From Actinorugispora endophytica (lineage in GTDB: Bacteria > Actinomycetota > Actinomycetes > Streptosporangiales > Streptosporangiaceae): a DNA stretch of 64,000 nt. The position numbers and the translations under genes were made by a program. The stretch is taken from contig NZ_SNYN01000003.1 in the NCBI RefSeq assembly GCF_004363075.1, positions 186,001 through 250,000 of the forward strand. Direction: 5' to 3'. This document shows, piece after piece, positions 50,181 through 62,735 of the stretch. The notes beneath the pieces are model-generated. The model was not told where the DNA came from. It saw only the letters and a list, made by a program, of their open reading frames with translations, and did no database searches. The first letter of the stretch is position 1; each line of letters opens with the position of its first letter.

Positions 50181-53100
50181 ATGACTTCCTCCCCCAGCTC
50201 CGACGGCAAGCGGTTCATCGGCGACCTCATCGAGATCCCCGAGGCCGTCCACGACGGCGACCTCGTGTTCAAGGTCTCCGACGGGGTCGAACAGCAGGCC
50301 GCGCAGGCCGTGCGGGACTACGTCGTCACCCCCCAGCTCGCCGCGTGCTTCGACGAGGCGCTCGGCACCATCAAGGGCGCGCTCGCCAAGGGGCAGTCGC
50401 GGGCCACCTACCTCAACGGGTCGTTCGGGTCCGGCAAGAGCCACTTCATGGCGGTGCTGCACGCCGTGCTGCGCCACGACCCGGCGGTGCGCGGCGTCGA
50501 GCGGATGCCCACCGTCCTCGCCAGGCACGACGACTGGCTGGAGGGCAGGAAGTTCCTGCTCGTCACCAGCCACCTCGTGGACGCCGACTCCATCGAATCG
50601 GCCATCCTCGGCGGCTACGCGCGCCACGTCCACCGCAACCACCCCGAGGCGTCCGTCCCGGCGGTCTACCGGACCGAGGGGCTGCTGGCCGACGCCCGCG
50701 GTATGCGCGCCGCGCTCGGCGACGAGAAGTTCGCCGAGGGGCTGTCCGCCGCGGCGGACCCCGGCTCCGGCGGATCCTGGGGCAAGTGGTCCGCCCCCGC
50801 CGAGTGGACGACCCAGCGCCTCGACGAGGCGTTCGCCGTCTCGCCCGCGAGCACCGACGAGAGCGAGCTGGCGCTGCGCCGCGCACTCGTCAGCGCCCTG
50901 CTCAAGAGCCACTTCAAGCGCTACGCCGACACCGTGCACGGCGACGCCGAGGCGTTCGTCACCCTCGACGACGGGCTGTCCGCCATCAGCCGCCACGCCA
51001 AGGAGGAGCTGGGCTGCGACGCCGTCATCCTCCTCCTGGACGAGCTGGTCCTGCGGTTCACCAAGTTCATCGGCGACGAGAGCCGCATCAACGAGGAGGT
51101 GCAGAAGGTCTCCAAGCTCGTGGAGTCCTCCGAGAGCCACCGGCCCGCGCCCATCCTCAGCTTCGTGCCGCGCCAGCGCGACCTGCGCGACCTCGTGGGC
51201 CTCTCCGGCAGCACCGAGGGCGTCGGCCAGACCATCAAGTACTGGGACGGGCGCTTCGGGCACATCAGCCTGGAGGACAGGAACCTCACCGAGGTCGTCC
51301 GGCACCGGCTGCTGCGGCCCAGGAGCCCCGAGGCCGCCACCGAGATCGCCGCCGCCTTCGAGCGCATGGTCAACACCCGGCCCGAGGTGCGCGACACCCT
51401 CCTGGACACCGAGGGCGGCGACGCCGACACCTGGGACGACTTCGGGGCGCTGTACCCGTTCAGCCCGGCGCTGCTGCACGTCATGGTGGACCTGTCGAGC
51501 GCGCTCCAGCGGCAGCGCAGCGCCCTCAAGCTGATGCGCCAGCTGATGGTCAACCACCGCGCCACCCTGCCCGTGGGCCAGCTCGTGCCCATGGGCGCGG
51601 TGCTGGACGTCCTCGTCGAGGGCGAGGACCGGCCCTTCCGCGACCGGCTCAGCGCCGAGTACGACAAGATCCGCGGCTTCTACCGCGACCGGGTCCGGCC
51701 CTGGCTGCTGCGGCGGCACGGCATGAGCGACGGCGACACCGGCGGCCTGGAGGTGCGCCACCCCTTCCGGGCCGAGGACCTGCTGGTCAAGACCCTGCTG
51801 CTGTCCGCGCTGGTGCCCAACGTGCCCGCCCTGAAGGAGCTGACCGCCGGGCGGCTCATCGCCCTGAACCACGGCATCGTCCCGGCCCGGCGCACCGGCC
51901 AGGACATCGCCCGCGTCGCCCAGTTCTTCCGCGAGCTCAACGCCCAGTTCGGCGAGGTCCGGGTCGGGGCGGAGAAGAGCAACCCCACGGTCGCGCTCAA
52001 CCTGCTGCGCGTGGACACCGAGTCGCTGATGCGCAGCAGCTACACCGCGGCCAACGACCAGGCGCTGCGGCGGCTGTTCAAGCGGATGCTGTGGGAGGAG
52101 ATGGGCCTGGGGCCCGACGCCGCGAGCACCACGACCACGTGGCGCGGCACCCGCCGCCTCGTCGAGCTCGACTTCGGGAACATCCGCTCCGAGGACTCGC
52201 TGATGCGCCAGCGGTTCGTGCCCGAGGCGCCGGGCGCGGTGCGCGTCGTCATCGACTACCCCTTCGACGACGGCGACCACAACCCGGCGGAGGACCGCCA
52301 GCGGGTGCGGGACCTGCGCGAGGAGTTCGACACGCCGCCGGCCACCCTCGCCTGGATCCCGCACTTCCTGTCGGCCAACCGGCAGCAGGACGCGCGGCGG
52401 CTGCTGATGATGGAGCACCTGGTCCAGCCCGGCGTCATCGAGGAGAAGGCGCCCAACTGGAGCTCCGAGGACCAGCGCGAGGCGCGCGCCCAGCTCGACA
52501 ACCAGCGCTCCCAGATCGAGCGGCAGCTGCGCGACCTGCTGCGCGGGGCCTACGGCGCGGCCAACCGCAACGACACCGACTTCGGGCACGGCATCGACGA
52601 GCACATCGAGGCGCTGCCGCCCGGCGTGCGCATCCGCGTCGAGGCGGGCAGCCAGCTGGGCGCCGCGCTCCACCGCGTCGCCGGGAAGCTCCTGGACCAC
52701 CTGTACCCGGAGCACCCCAGGTTCGCGTCCCCGTCCGGGGCGACGCCCGAGGTGCGCCGGGCCGACCTCACCGCCGTCCTCCAGGCGGTCGAGGAGGCCA
52801 AGGCCGACAAGCTCCAGCGCTACGAACCCGTCAAGGGCGAACTCGACGCGCTGTACCGGGTCGCCCACAACCTGGGGATCGCCAAGGTCACCGAGGTGTT
52901 CTCGCTCAACAGGACCTGGCTGGCCGCCCTGGACGAGGCCGCCCGCACCGCCAAGGCCGACACCACCGAGATCCGGGTGCGCGAGCTCAAGGAGTGGATC
53001 CGCGACCAGGAGCAGGGCAAGGGGCTGCCGCCCGACATCGTGGACCTGCTCGTCCTCGTGTACGCGGTGCAGTCCGACCGGGCCTTCATCCGGGGCGGCA

Positions 53101-53939
53101 GGCGCTACACCGACGTCGGGATCGGCAGGCTCGAAGGCGACATCGTGCTGCGCCGCCAGGCGCTGCCCTCGGAGGAGGACTTCGACCTCGCCAACCGGCG
53201 CGCCGAGCAGGTCTTCAGACTCGCCCGGCAGCCGGTGCTCAACGTCCGCGCCGTGCAGCGGCTCGCCGAGGACCTCAAGGAGCGGAGCGGCGCGTGGCTG
53301 GCCGGGACCGAGGCGCTGCTCGCCCAGCTGGAGAAGCGCGCCGGCCTGCTCGGCCTGGACGAGGAGTCGCCGCGCCTGCGGACCGCGCGGGCCACCCACG
53401 CGCTGCTGACGCGGCTGCGCGGAATCGCCGACGACACCGAGCTGGTGGTCGCCCTGGCGCGGGCCGGCCTGCCGGGTGAGGGCGCGGTCTACCAGGCCGG
53501 CCTGGCGGCCGCCGGGACGGTGGCCGCGAAGCTGGAGAGCACCGGCTGGGCGAACCTCGAGACGCTGAACGACCTCGCCAACGGCGGCGGCGACCACGCC
53601 GAGGCCGCGGCGCGGCTGCTGGAGCGGCTGGCGAAATCGGCCCGCTGCGACGAGCAGCAGCAGAAGCTCGCCACCGAACTCGACGCGGTGTCGGCCGACG
53701 CGGCCGTGCTGATCCGCAAGGCGGTGACGCGGCCGCAGCCCCCGAAGCCGCCGGTCGTGCGGCCGGACACGGGAGACGGCACCCCTCCGGGCGGGACCGA
53801 GCGCGCCGCCGGGGACGGGGAGGCCGTCGCGACGATCGGCGCGGCGGACGACCCGGCGAAGGTCATCGCGGAACTGCGCGAGCGGCTCGGCGCCTCCCCC
53901 GCCGCCACCATCGAGGTCACGGTCCGGGTGGTCGGATGA
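50181..53939 (+). CDS. pglY: BREX type 2 ATPase PglY
   Basis: A 1,252-residue P-loop protein of the BREX type 2 system. The Walker A is GSFGSGKSHF near residue 80, preceded by RATYLN; a DELVLRF-like acidic segment (VILLLDELVLRFTKF) is the Walker B. Large helical parts follow, and the C-terminal 120 residues end with a Pro-rich linker and ASPAATIEVTVRVV. PglY-type proteins are the large ATPases of Pgl systems. I use the ATG at 50181 (MTSSPSSDGKRFIGDLIEIP) rather than the upstream GTG. It overlaps pglZ by ATGA. Confidence 0.92.
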   Translation: MTSSPSSDGKRFIGDLIEIPEAVHDGDLVFKVSDGVEQQAAQAVRDYVVTPQLAACFDEALGTIKGALAKGQSRATYLNGSFGSGKSHFMAVLHAVLRHDPAVRGVERMPTVLARHDDWLEGRKFLLVTSHLVDADSIESAILGGYARHVHRNHPEASVPAVYRTEGLLADARGMRAALGDEKFAEGLSAAADPGSGGSWGKWSAPAEWTTQRLDEAFAVSPASTDESELALRRALVSALLKSHFKRYADTVHGDAEAFVTLDDGLSAISRHAKEELGCDAVILLLDELVLRFTKFIGDESRINEEVQKVSKLVESSESHRPAPILSFVPRQRDLRDLVGLSGSTEGVGQTIKYWDGRFGHISLEDRNLTEVVRHRLLRPRSPEAATEIAAAFERMVNTRPEVRDTLLDTEGGDADTWDDFGALYPFSPALLHVMVDLSSALQRQRSALKLMRQLMVNHRATLPVGQLVPMGAVLDVLVEGEDRPFRDRLSAEYDKIRGFYRDRVRPWLLRRHGMSDGDTGGLEVRHPFRAEDLLVKTLLLSALVPNVPALKELTAGRLIALNHGIVPARRTGQDIARVAQFFRELNAQFGEVRVGAEKSNPTVALNLLRVDTESLMRSSYTAANDQALRRLFKRMLWEEMGLGPDAASTTTTWRGTRRLVELDFGNIRSEDSLMRQRFVPEAPGAVRVVIDYPFDDGDHNPAEDRQRVRDLREEFDTPPATLAWIPHFLSANRQQDARRLLMMEHLVQPGVIEEKAPNWSSEDQREARAQLDNQRSQIERQLRDLLRGAYGAANRNDTDFGHGIDEHIEALPPGVRIRVEAGSQLGAALHRVAGKLLDHLYPEHPRFASPSGATPEVRRADLTAVLQAVEEAKADKLQRYEPVKGELDALYRVAHNLGIAKVTEVFSLNRTWLAALDEAARTAKADTTEIRVRELKEWIRDQEQGKGLPPDIVDLLVLVYAVQSDRAFIRGGRRYTDVGIGRLEGDIVLRRQALPSEEDFDLANRRAEQVFRLARQPVLNVRAVQRLAEDLKERSGAWLAGTEALLAQLEKRAGLLGLDEESPRLRTARATHALLTRLRGIADDTELVVALARAGLPGEGAVYQAGLAAAGTVAAKLESTGWANLETLNDLANGGGDHAEAAARLLERLAKSARCDEQQQKLATELDAVSADAAVLIRKAVTRPQPPKPPVVRPDTGDGTPPGGTERAAGDGEAVATIGAADDPAKVIAELRERLGASPAATIEVTVRVVG

Positions 53940-56704
53940 CCCCCGCCGGCACCAGGACGGTTCAGCAGGCCACGGTCGAAGCGGTCCGGGGCGGGCTGCG
54001 GCGGGCGCTGGAGAAAGAGGACCTGAGGGTCGGCAAGGGGTGGCTGCCCTCCGGGGCGCGCGCCGTCGCGCTGCGCGCCGCGCCCGTGTGGCACGGACCC
54101 GACGAGGTCGAGATCGAGCACGGGGGACGCCCGGTGCGCGCCAGGGTCGCGGTCGCGCCCACGGTGCTGGCCGCGCTCGCCGAACTGGGCCGCCCGCCCG
54201 CCCCGGGCGCCGACCGCCTCGTCCTGCTCACCCCGTGCGAGGAGGCCGAACTCGGCCCCTCCCTGCTGGGGCGGCTGCTGTGCCACGAGGTGTTCACCGT
54301 CGACAGCTGGGAGCTGCTCGCCGACGAGCTCGGCCTGCGCATGCTGGACCCGCGGCTGCACTCCAGGGAGTGGTCCTGGCTCGCCGAGGCGCTGCGCGAC
54401 GTCGGATCGGCCGCCGAGTGGCGGCGCGCCGCCGCCGTGCTCAAACTCGACGACGCGGTGCGGCGGGTCGCCGCGATCCGGTTCGGCCAGGAGGCCGGGG
54501 ACCGGATCGACGCCGCCGCGCTCCTGGACTGGACGCGCAGGCCGACCCTCGTCACCCGGTTCGGCGAACTGCGCGAGGACGAGCACCGCGGACTGCGCGC
54601 CCACCTCGAACGGGAGACCGGCGCGGTCGCCCGGGTGGTCTTCCGCATGCTCGACAAGGGCCAGGTCCACGACGCCATCCCCGCCGGGCTGGTGTTCCGG
54701 GAGCTGCTGGCCGCCGACGGCGCGGGCCGCCCGGGGGCGCCGGAGGCGCGGGCGCGCGCCGAGGAGCGGTTCGTGGGCAGCCCCGCGCCGCGCCCCGAGA
54801 CGCTGTCCCGGTTCGCCGAGAGCAGCGAGGCCGTGCTGCTGCGCATGATGGACGGCGAGGAGCACGACGCCGCCGTCCAGGCCGGCGACCGGGCCGAGGA
54901 GATCCTCGCCGAACTCGGCGCCGACGGGATCGCGGCCGACAGCCGGGTGCTCGGCACCGGCCTCCAGGCGCGGCTGGCCGCGCTCGGCGCGGAGATCGGC
55001 GCCGCCGTCCGGCCGGGGGCGCCCGACCCCGAGCCCAGGGACCTGGCGCCCGTCGAAGAAGCGCTCACCCGGCTGTGGGAGCACCGCCGCTTCGACGCCG
55101 CTTCCCCCTGGGGCGCCGACGCGGTCGCCGCCGTCCGGCTGACGCGCTGGCTCGCCTCCGCCCCCAAGGAGCCCCGGACCGTCGCCGAGGGCGTCGCCGC
55201 GCACATCGCCGACACCGCCTGGACCGACCGCGCGGCCAGCCGGATCTGGTCCTCCCGCACCGAGGTCGCGGCGCTGCGCTCGGCCTACCGCGGCCTGTAC
55301 GCGCGCGTGCGCGACCGGCGCGCGGAGATCGACGAGGCGTTCGCCCGGCGGGTCGCCGCGTGGACCGAGGTGTCCGCGCACACCGACGGCCTGCTGCTCG
55401 CCGAGAACATCCTCCAGCGGATCGCCCGGCCGCTCGCCGCCGCCGGGCACGCGCCGCTCGTCGTGGTGCTCGACGGGATGAGCGCCGAGGTCGCCGTGCA
55501 GATCGGCGCGGAGATCGCCGCGGGCGGGCGGTTCACCGAGATCGCCCGCAGCGCGAGGGGGCGCGAGGGGGCGCTCGCCACCCTGCCGTCCGTCACCACC
55601 TGCTCGCGCGCCTCCCTCCTGTGCGGCCGCCTCACCACCGGCGGCCAGAGCGAGGAGCGCGAGGGGTTCGCCACGCTGTGGGGCCAGCGGTCCGGGAGGC
55701 CCCGGCCCGCCACCCTGCTGTACCAGCGCGACCTGGAGGCGGGGGTGGGCGAGGCGCTGCCCGAGGCCGTCCAGGACGCCGTCGCCGACACCGAGCGCGT
55801 CGTCGCCGCCGTCGTCAACATCGTGGACGACGCGCTCGGCGACGGCCGCGAGGCCGACAGCGCGGGCTGGCGGATCGAGCAGATCGGCAAGCTCGGCGCG
55901 CTGCTGGAGGCCGCCGCCCGCGCCGGCCGCCCGGTGGTGCTGACCTCCGACCACGGCCACGTGTGGGACCGGGGCGAGAGCACGAGGACCGAGAAGGGCG
56001 AGGCGGCCCGCTACCGCACCGGGGAACCGGGCGAGCGCGAGCTGCTCGTCACCGGCGACCGGGTGCTCGCCGGAGGCGGCCGGATCGTGGTGCCCTGGGA
56101 CGAGCGCGTCCGCTACACCTCCCGCAAGGAGGGCTACCACGGCGGGATCTCCACCGCGGAGATGGTCATCCCCGTCCTGGTGTTCGCGCCCGACGCCGCG
56201 CTCGCGCCCAGAGAGTGGGCGGCGCTGCGCCCGGCGCAGCACGAGCCCGCCTGGTGGACCCAGCCGCTGACCGTCGAACCGCGCGCCGGGGCCGCGCCGG
56301 AGGGGGCCGGACCGGCCGGGAAGACCAGGAGGAGCGCCCCGGCCCAGGAGGCCGCGCTGTTCGGCGCGGACGAGGCGCACGGCGGAACCCTGGGCGAGCG
56401 GGTCACGGAATCGCCCGCCTTCGAGGCGAGCCGGAGCCAGGTCCCGCGCGGCCCCTCCGGGGAGGAGGTCGCCGCCGTCGTCGACACGCTCGTCCAGGCC
56501 GGGGGAGCCCGGCCCAGGCTGCCGGTCGGCGCCGTCGCCGAGGCCGCGGGGAAGGAGCCCTACCGCGCCGTACGCTTCCTCAAGATGGTGGCCAAGGTGC
56601 TGAACGTGGAGACGTTCCCGGTGCTCACCCTCACCGACGCCGAGCGCGCCGTGGAACTCAACACCGGGCTGCTCAGGGAGCAGTTCCTGCCGGGGGAGAG
56701 GTAA
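53936..56704 (+). CDS. pglZ: BREX type 2 PglZ, alkaline phosphatase-fold protein
   Basis: A 922-residue PglZ. The alkaline-phosphatase superfamily core is visible: VVVLDGMSAEV (metal ligand, near 509), PSVTTCSRASLL around the nucleophile, TSDHGHVWDRGES (near 671) and YHGGISTAEMVIPV. PglZ is the hallmark protein of BREX. The N-terminal 450 residues are helical. The start codon overlaps the pglY stop (ATGA), so the two are translationally coupled. The C-terminus carries a winged-helix-like tail (VGAVAEAAGKEPYRAVRFLK). Confidence 0.94.
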   Translation: MTPAGTRTVQQATVEAVRGGLRRALEKEDLRVGKGWLPSGARAVALRAAPVWHGPDEVEIEHGGRPVRARVAVAPTVLAALAELGRPPAPGADRLVLLTPCEEAELGPSLLGRLLCHEVFTVDSWELLADELGLRMLDPRLHSREWSWLAEALRDVGSAAEWRRAAAVLKLDDAVRRVAAIRFGQEAGDRIDAAALLDWTRRPTLVTRFGELREDEHRGLRAHLERETGAVARVVFRMLDKGQVHDAIPAGLVFRELLAADGAGRPGAPEARARAEERFVGSPAPRPETLSRFAESSEAVLLRMMDGEEHDAAVQAGDRAEEILAELGADGIAADSRVLGTGLQARLAALGAEIGAAVRPGAPDPEPRDLAPVEEALTRLWEHRRFDAASPWGADAVAAVRLTRWLASAPKEPRTVAEGVAAHIADTAWTDRAASRIWSSRTEVAALRSAYRGLYARVRDRRAEIDEAFARRVAAWTEVSAHTDGLLLAENILQRIARPLAAAGHAPLVVVLDGMSAEVAVQIGAEIAAGGRFTEIARSARGREGALATLPSVTTCSRASLLCGRLTTGGQSEEREGFATLWGQRSGRPRPATLLYQRDLEAGVGEALPEAVQDAVADTERVVAAVVNIVDDALGDGREADSAGWRIEQIGKLGALLEAAARAGRPVVLTSDHGHVWDRGESTRTEKGEAARYRTGEPGERELLVTGDRVLAGGGRIVVPWDERVRYTSRKEGYHGGISTAEMVIPVLVFAPDAALAPREWAALRPAQHEPAWWTQPLTVEPRAGAAPEGAGPAGKTRRSAPAQEAALFGADEAHGGTLGERVTESPAFEASRSQVPRGPSGEEVAAVVDTLVQAGGARPRLPVGAVAEAAGKEPYRAVRFLKMVAKVLNVETFPVLTLTDAERAVELNTGLLREQFLPGER

Positions 56705-56707
56705 CCG

Positions 56708-58041
56708 TTGAGCAACGTCAGCGCGGCGCGCCGCCGCGAGGTCGTCGACGCGCTGCGGCGCGGCACCGTCCCGGCGTCCGGGCTCGACCTGTTCGCGGTC
56801 GGGCTGGAGCGCTTCGAGGGCGTCCTGGACAAGGAGCTCGCCGCGGTCGCGTCGGGGAGCGCCGGGTTCAAGGCGGTGCGCGGCGAGTACGGGTCCGGCA
56901 AGACCTTCTTCTCCCGCTGGCTGGGCGAGCGCGCCAAGCGGATGAACTTCGCGGTCACCGAGATCCAGGTGTCGGAGACCGAGACGCCGCTGCACAGGCT
57001 GGAGACCGTCTACCGGCGGCTCACCGAGCGGCTGTCCACGGCCACCCTGGCGCCCAGCGCGCTGCGCGAGATCGTCGACAACTGGGTGTACACCCTGGAG
57101 GAGGACGTCCTCGACCAGGGGGCCGTCCCCGGAGGACCGGACGGTCCCGACCCCGGGCGCCTCGCCGAGGAGGTCGAGAAGCTCCTGGAGCGGCGCCTGG
57201 CCAACGTCGCGCGCGGCAACCCCGGGTTCGCCGCCGCGCTGCGCGGCTACCACCGGGCGCAGACCGAGGGGGAGCGCGCCGTCGCCGAGGCGCTCATCGC
57301 CTGGCTCGGCGGGCAGCCCAACGTGGCGGCCGCCGCCAAGCGCTACGCCGGGATCAAGGGCGACCTCGACCACTACGGGGCGCTCACCGCCCTCCAGGGG
57401 CTGCTGACGCTGCTGCGCGACTGCGGGCACCCCGGACTGCTCGTGGTCCTGGACGAGCTGGAGACCCTGCAGCGGGCGCGCACCGACACCCGCGAGAAGG
57501 CGCTCAACGCGCTGCGCCAGCTCCTCGACGAGATCGCGGCGGGCCGCTTCCCCGGGCTGTACCTGGTGATCACCGGCACGCCCGCCTTCTACGACGGGCC
57601 CCAGGGCGTGCAGCGCCTCGCGCCGCTCGCCCAGCGCCTGGCCACCGACTTCACGGCCGACCCCCGGCACGACAACCTGCGCGCCGCGCAGGTCCGGCTC
57701 GGCGGGTTCGACCTGGAGAAGCTGCACCGGCTCGGCGTCGCCGTGCGGGAGCTGTACGCCGACGGCGCGGAGCAGCCCGGCCGCGTGCGGGAGCGGGTCG
57801 ACGACGCCTACCTGATGGAGCTGGCCGAGGCGGTCGCCGGAGAGCTCGGCGGACGGGCGGGCGTCGCGCCGCGCCTGTTCCTGCGCAAGCTCGTCGACGT
57901 CGTCGACCGGGTCGACGACATCGACGGCTTCGACCCGCGCAGGCACTACCGGCTGACGGTGAGGGCCGCCGACCTCGACGACGTCGAACGCAACGCCTGG
58001 ACCCAGCGCGCCTCCTCCGCCGACGAGGTGGACCTCGACCT

Positions 58042-58045
<4 letters not shown>
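56708..58045 (+). CDS. brxD: BREX type 2 ATP-binding protein BrxD
   Basis: A 445-residue ATPase of the BREX type 2 set. Walker A is EYGSGKTFFSRWL near residue 62, Walker B is LLVVLDELETLQ, and LYLVITGTPAFY is a sensor-like strand. It starts with TTG three bases after pglZ stops; the start is supported by the immediate MSNVSAARRREVVDAL, typical of BrxD. It overlaps brxHI by four bases (GTGA). Confidence 0.92.
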
Positions 58046-60168
<2,123 letters not shown>

Positions 60169-60348
60169 CCCCAAGGACATGGGGGTGGGGCCGATACGGA
60201 TCCACCGTTGTCCGGAGGCTGCTCTTCCGGTCCCCGAGGCCGTGGCGGAGGCCGCGCTGGGATGGAGGTTCGGTTCGGGCCATCACCCCGTCCTTGCACC
60301 CGGAACCACGAGTGAGGGGCCGCGCTGGCGGCTGAACGCGCTGGGTTT

Positions 60349-60600
60349 TCAAGCTGCGGCGGTTCGGACCGACGCCGAGAATCTCTCGATGAGCTGGTTC
60401 ATGGACAGGAAGTACCGTCCGTGTGTTTGCAGCAGGTCGTCACGAGACTGGGCGCTGAGCACCACGACCTCGATGTTCTGACCCTGGTAGGCGTCCTCGG
60501 CTGCGAACCGGGCGCGCATGGCCTCGCGGGTGTTGTCGAACTCCGTCTCGCGGAGAAGCTCGCCCCGTGAGCGGTCATAGACCAGAAGGAAGTTCGTCAC
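60349..60600 (-). CDS. Small hypothetical protein downstream of the RelA/SpoT remnant
   Basis: An 83-residue protein with a compact alpha/beta pattern: FLLVYDRSRGELLRETEFD, then AMRARFAAEDAYQG, IEVVVLSAQSRDDLLQTHGRYF. The GTG start lies directly after the stop of the RelA/SpoT-domain remnant, so the two belonged to one transcript. The pairing of an alarmone-synthetase-like domain with a small protein recalls toxic small alarmone synthetase/antitoxin pairs, but this is only a guess from layout. Confidence 0.55.
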   Translation of the reverse strand: MTNFLLVYDRSRGELLRETEFDNTREAMRARFAAEDAYQGQNIEVVVLSAQSRDDLLQTHGRYFLSMNQLIERFSASVRTAAA

Positions 60601-61120
60601 TTATCCACCGTACCTTCCGTTGAGTGCATCGGCCAGGTTGGAGAACACACGCTGAAGACGTCTGAGGTTCGCCAGGATCTCGGCCTCGGCCTGACTGGTC
60701 TGGGTCGCTTCAGGAGCCAGACGTCTCTCTTGTTCATGTCGGATGATCAGATCCGACAGCTCGCTCAGGTGGTGGATGGCAGGTGTGCCCGTATCCGATC
60801 CCAGTCCTGCCCCCTCGCCACGGAAGGGGACAGTGATCCAGGTATTGTTCTGCTGGTCGTAGACCATCTCGTACTTCGGGGGCTCACCGTAGCGGACCCC
60901 TCTCCCCACGGCATCCGCGAACCTCTCGAACGCCTCGGCCCACTCGTGCTGGAGGCGGGTGCGCACCTGGACCTCCACCGGTATGCCGTGGGGATAGACG
61001 ACGACGTGGACGGCCCGGTAGCCGTGGCTCGGTGCGGCGCGCCGGTCGATGACCCTGGGGAGCTTGGGGCAGTCGGAGAAGAGGGACTCGACCCGGTGGC
61101 ACAGCCGGTCCTGACGGGCC
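60601..61120 (-). pseudogene. RelA/SpoT-domain gene truncated at a repeat element
   Basis: The remaining 170 or so residues contain RLCHRVESLFSDC, then RAAPSHGYRAVHVVVYPHG and VEVQVRTRLQHEWAEAFERF. These form the second half of a RelA/SpoT (p)ppGpp synthetase domain. The first half, with the ATP-binding and DIxGxR segments, is missing: upstream of RQDRLCHRV the sequence turns into repeat copy F within about 30 bases. The only in-frame start lies inside the repeat. Synthetase activity is therefore not expected. Confidence 0.72.
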
Positions 61121-61149
61121 GCCCTGGTCGTCTGTGTGGGGGCGTTGGT

Positions 61150-61250
61150 GGTCTTGGGCTTTCTGCCCGTTTCAGGGCCTGGAAGGGCGGAAAGCCCGTG
61201 ATCATTCCGGGTGGGGGCGGGACCGGCCCTCGGACCGCCGCGCTGCGGCA
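61150..61250. repeat. Intergenic palindromic repeat, copy F
   Basis: GGTCTTGGGCTTTCTGCCCG and GGAAGGGCGGAAAGCCCGTG form the core (61150-61207). The right flank GGGGGCGGGACCGGCCCTCG matches copy C base for base over about 25 positions. The rest of 61251-61466 has no gene apart from the SEC-C gene promoter. Confidence 0.8.
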
Positions 61251-61466
61251 CGGCGGACGCACCGTGGCGGTCATCGGAACCGGGACCAACCGCTGCTGTC
61301 CCAGTGAGAACCGGGAGCTCCAGGACGAGACCGCCGAGCGGGGGACGGTGCTCGGCCAGTTCCTCCCCGACGCGCCGCCCACGGGGCGGGGCTGCCGTCC
61401 GGGAGTGGACCGCCGGATCCCGTGCGGTCCCGTACCCGGTCGGGCCGTTTCTCGTAGGCTTTCCGC

Positions 61467-62441
61467 ATGGCGAGGAGAAAGAGATCCGGGCGGCGCGCGG
61501 ACGACAGGCAGGTCGGGTCCCTGTTCCGGGTCATGGAAGGCGAGATCGGCCAGTACCCCGAGGCCGCGGGGGAGACCATGCTGGACACGATCGACGAGCT
61601 GAACCGGATCGGGCGGCCGGAAGAGGCCCTCGACCTGACCGCGCGGATCATCGCGGACTTTCCCGGAAGCGAGTACGTGGGATACGCCTACGGCGTCCGC
61701 GTCGAGACCCTGTTCGGCCTGGGCCGCGACGACGAGGCCGAGGCCGCGATCGCGGAGCTGTGGGAGCGGGACGAGGAAGCGCGGACGGTGGCGTCGCTGA
61801 TCGCGGAGTTCCTGGAGGAACGGGGGGAGACGCGCCGGGCGCTGTGGCGGGACGACCGGGGTGTCGAGGGCTGGCTGGCCCCGGACGGCGTCGAAGAGGC
61901 CGGGGACACGGGCGACCTGCTGGCCGCCGAGGTGCGGGCCCGACTCCGCAGGAGGCAGGGCCTGGCCCCGGACGACATCGACCGGATGGCCGAGCGCGAG
62001 ATCGGGTTCCGGAGGGATCGGGGGGTCGAGGCGCTGGGAGCGGCCGCCCCTTCCCCGGCCGAGGACCGGGACGGTCCGGTCCTCTCCCACGTCGTCCGCT
62101 CCGACGTCGCGGCGGCGCACGCCGAGAGCCTGCTCGCGGGTTTCGAGGGCGGGGAGGAGCCCACCCCGGAGCGCTACTTCCGGGAGACCGAGCTGGACCG
62201 GCGGCGGATGCGGGCGGAGACGGACTTCTCCAGGGGGCCGGACATCCCGCTCTCCCTCGTGGAGATCCGGGAGTTCGCGGAGAGGCGGGGAACCGGCGTC
62301 CTCACCCGGGAGACCCGAGACGACGCGGCCCTGGACAAGTACCGGCGCGGCGGGGACTTCCCGGTGTGGCCGCCGGAGCGGAACCAGCCGTGCTGGTGCG
62401 GGTCCGGCCGCAAGTACAAGAAGTGCTGCGGCAGGCCGTAG
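61467..62441 (+). CDS. SEC-C motif protein
   Basis: A 324-residue acidic protein. Its last 17 residues, RNQPCWCGSGRKYKKCC, form the SEC-C zinc-binding motif known from SecA and many stand-alone proteins. The N-terminal half is made of TPR-like helix pairs (RIGRPEEALDLTARIIADFP, GLGRDDEAEAAIAELWE). The middle is Arg/Glu-rich and disordered. Such proteins are often adaptors; no partner is evident. ATG at 61467. Confidence 0.82.
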   Translation: MARRKRSGRRADDRQVGSLFRVMEGEIGQYPEAAGETMLDTIDELNRIGRPEEALDLTARIIADFPGSEYVGYAYGVRVETLFGLGRDDEAEAAIAELWERDEEARTVASLIAEFLEERGETRRALWRDDRGVEGWLAPDGVEEAGDTGDLLAAEVRARLRRRQGLAPDDIDRMAEREIGFRRDRGVEALGAAAPSPAEDRDGPVLSHVVRSDVAAAHAESLLAGFEGGEEPTPERYFRETELDRRRMRAETDFSRGPDIPLSLVEIREFAERRGTGVLTRETRDDAALDKYRRGGDFPVWPPERNQPCWCGSGRKYKKCCGRP

Positions 62442-62640
62442 CCGCCACGCGGCCCCGGGGACACGCGGACCGGCTCCCGGGTCCGGGGAGCGGTCCGGCC
62501 CCCCGCGCCCGGTCGGCGGCCCACCGCCTCAAGAGGGCCGGAGCCCGCGCGGTCGTCGCGGTCGTCCTCGCCCGCCGGGTCGATCCCGTCCGCGAACCGG
62601 CGGAACCGCTGTCCACCCCGGCTTCCTGACCGGTCAACGG

Positions 62641-62735
62641 ACCGGTTCCGCCCTCGCTCGTGGCGGTCGCGGACTTTCCGCCCTTTCGGACCCCGGAACA
62701 GGCGGAAAGCTCAAGACCACCGGCCAGGCTCCCGG
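62641..62735. repeat. Intergenic palindromic repeat, copy G
   Basis: A more diverged copy: GGTTCCGCCCTCGCTCG (as left of the core in copy B), then GGACTTTCCGCCC ... GGCGGAAAGCTCAAGACC. It lies between two converging genes, and its right end overlaps the last codons of the membrane protein gene at 62711. Confidence 0.65.

Noticed and set aside
50160-57946. Very long open frames on the minus strand opposite pglY and pglZ, and a 2,042-codon plus-strand frame from 54040
   Set aside because: Third-position GC bias keeps these frames open. The last continues into the true brxHI frame at its end, and the part before 58042 has no protein-like features.
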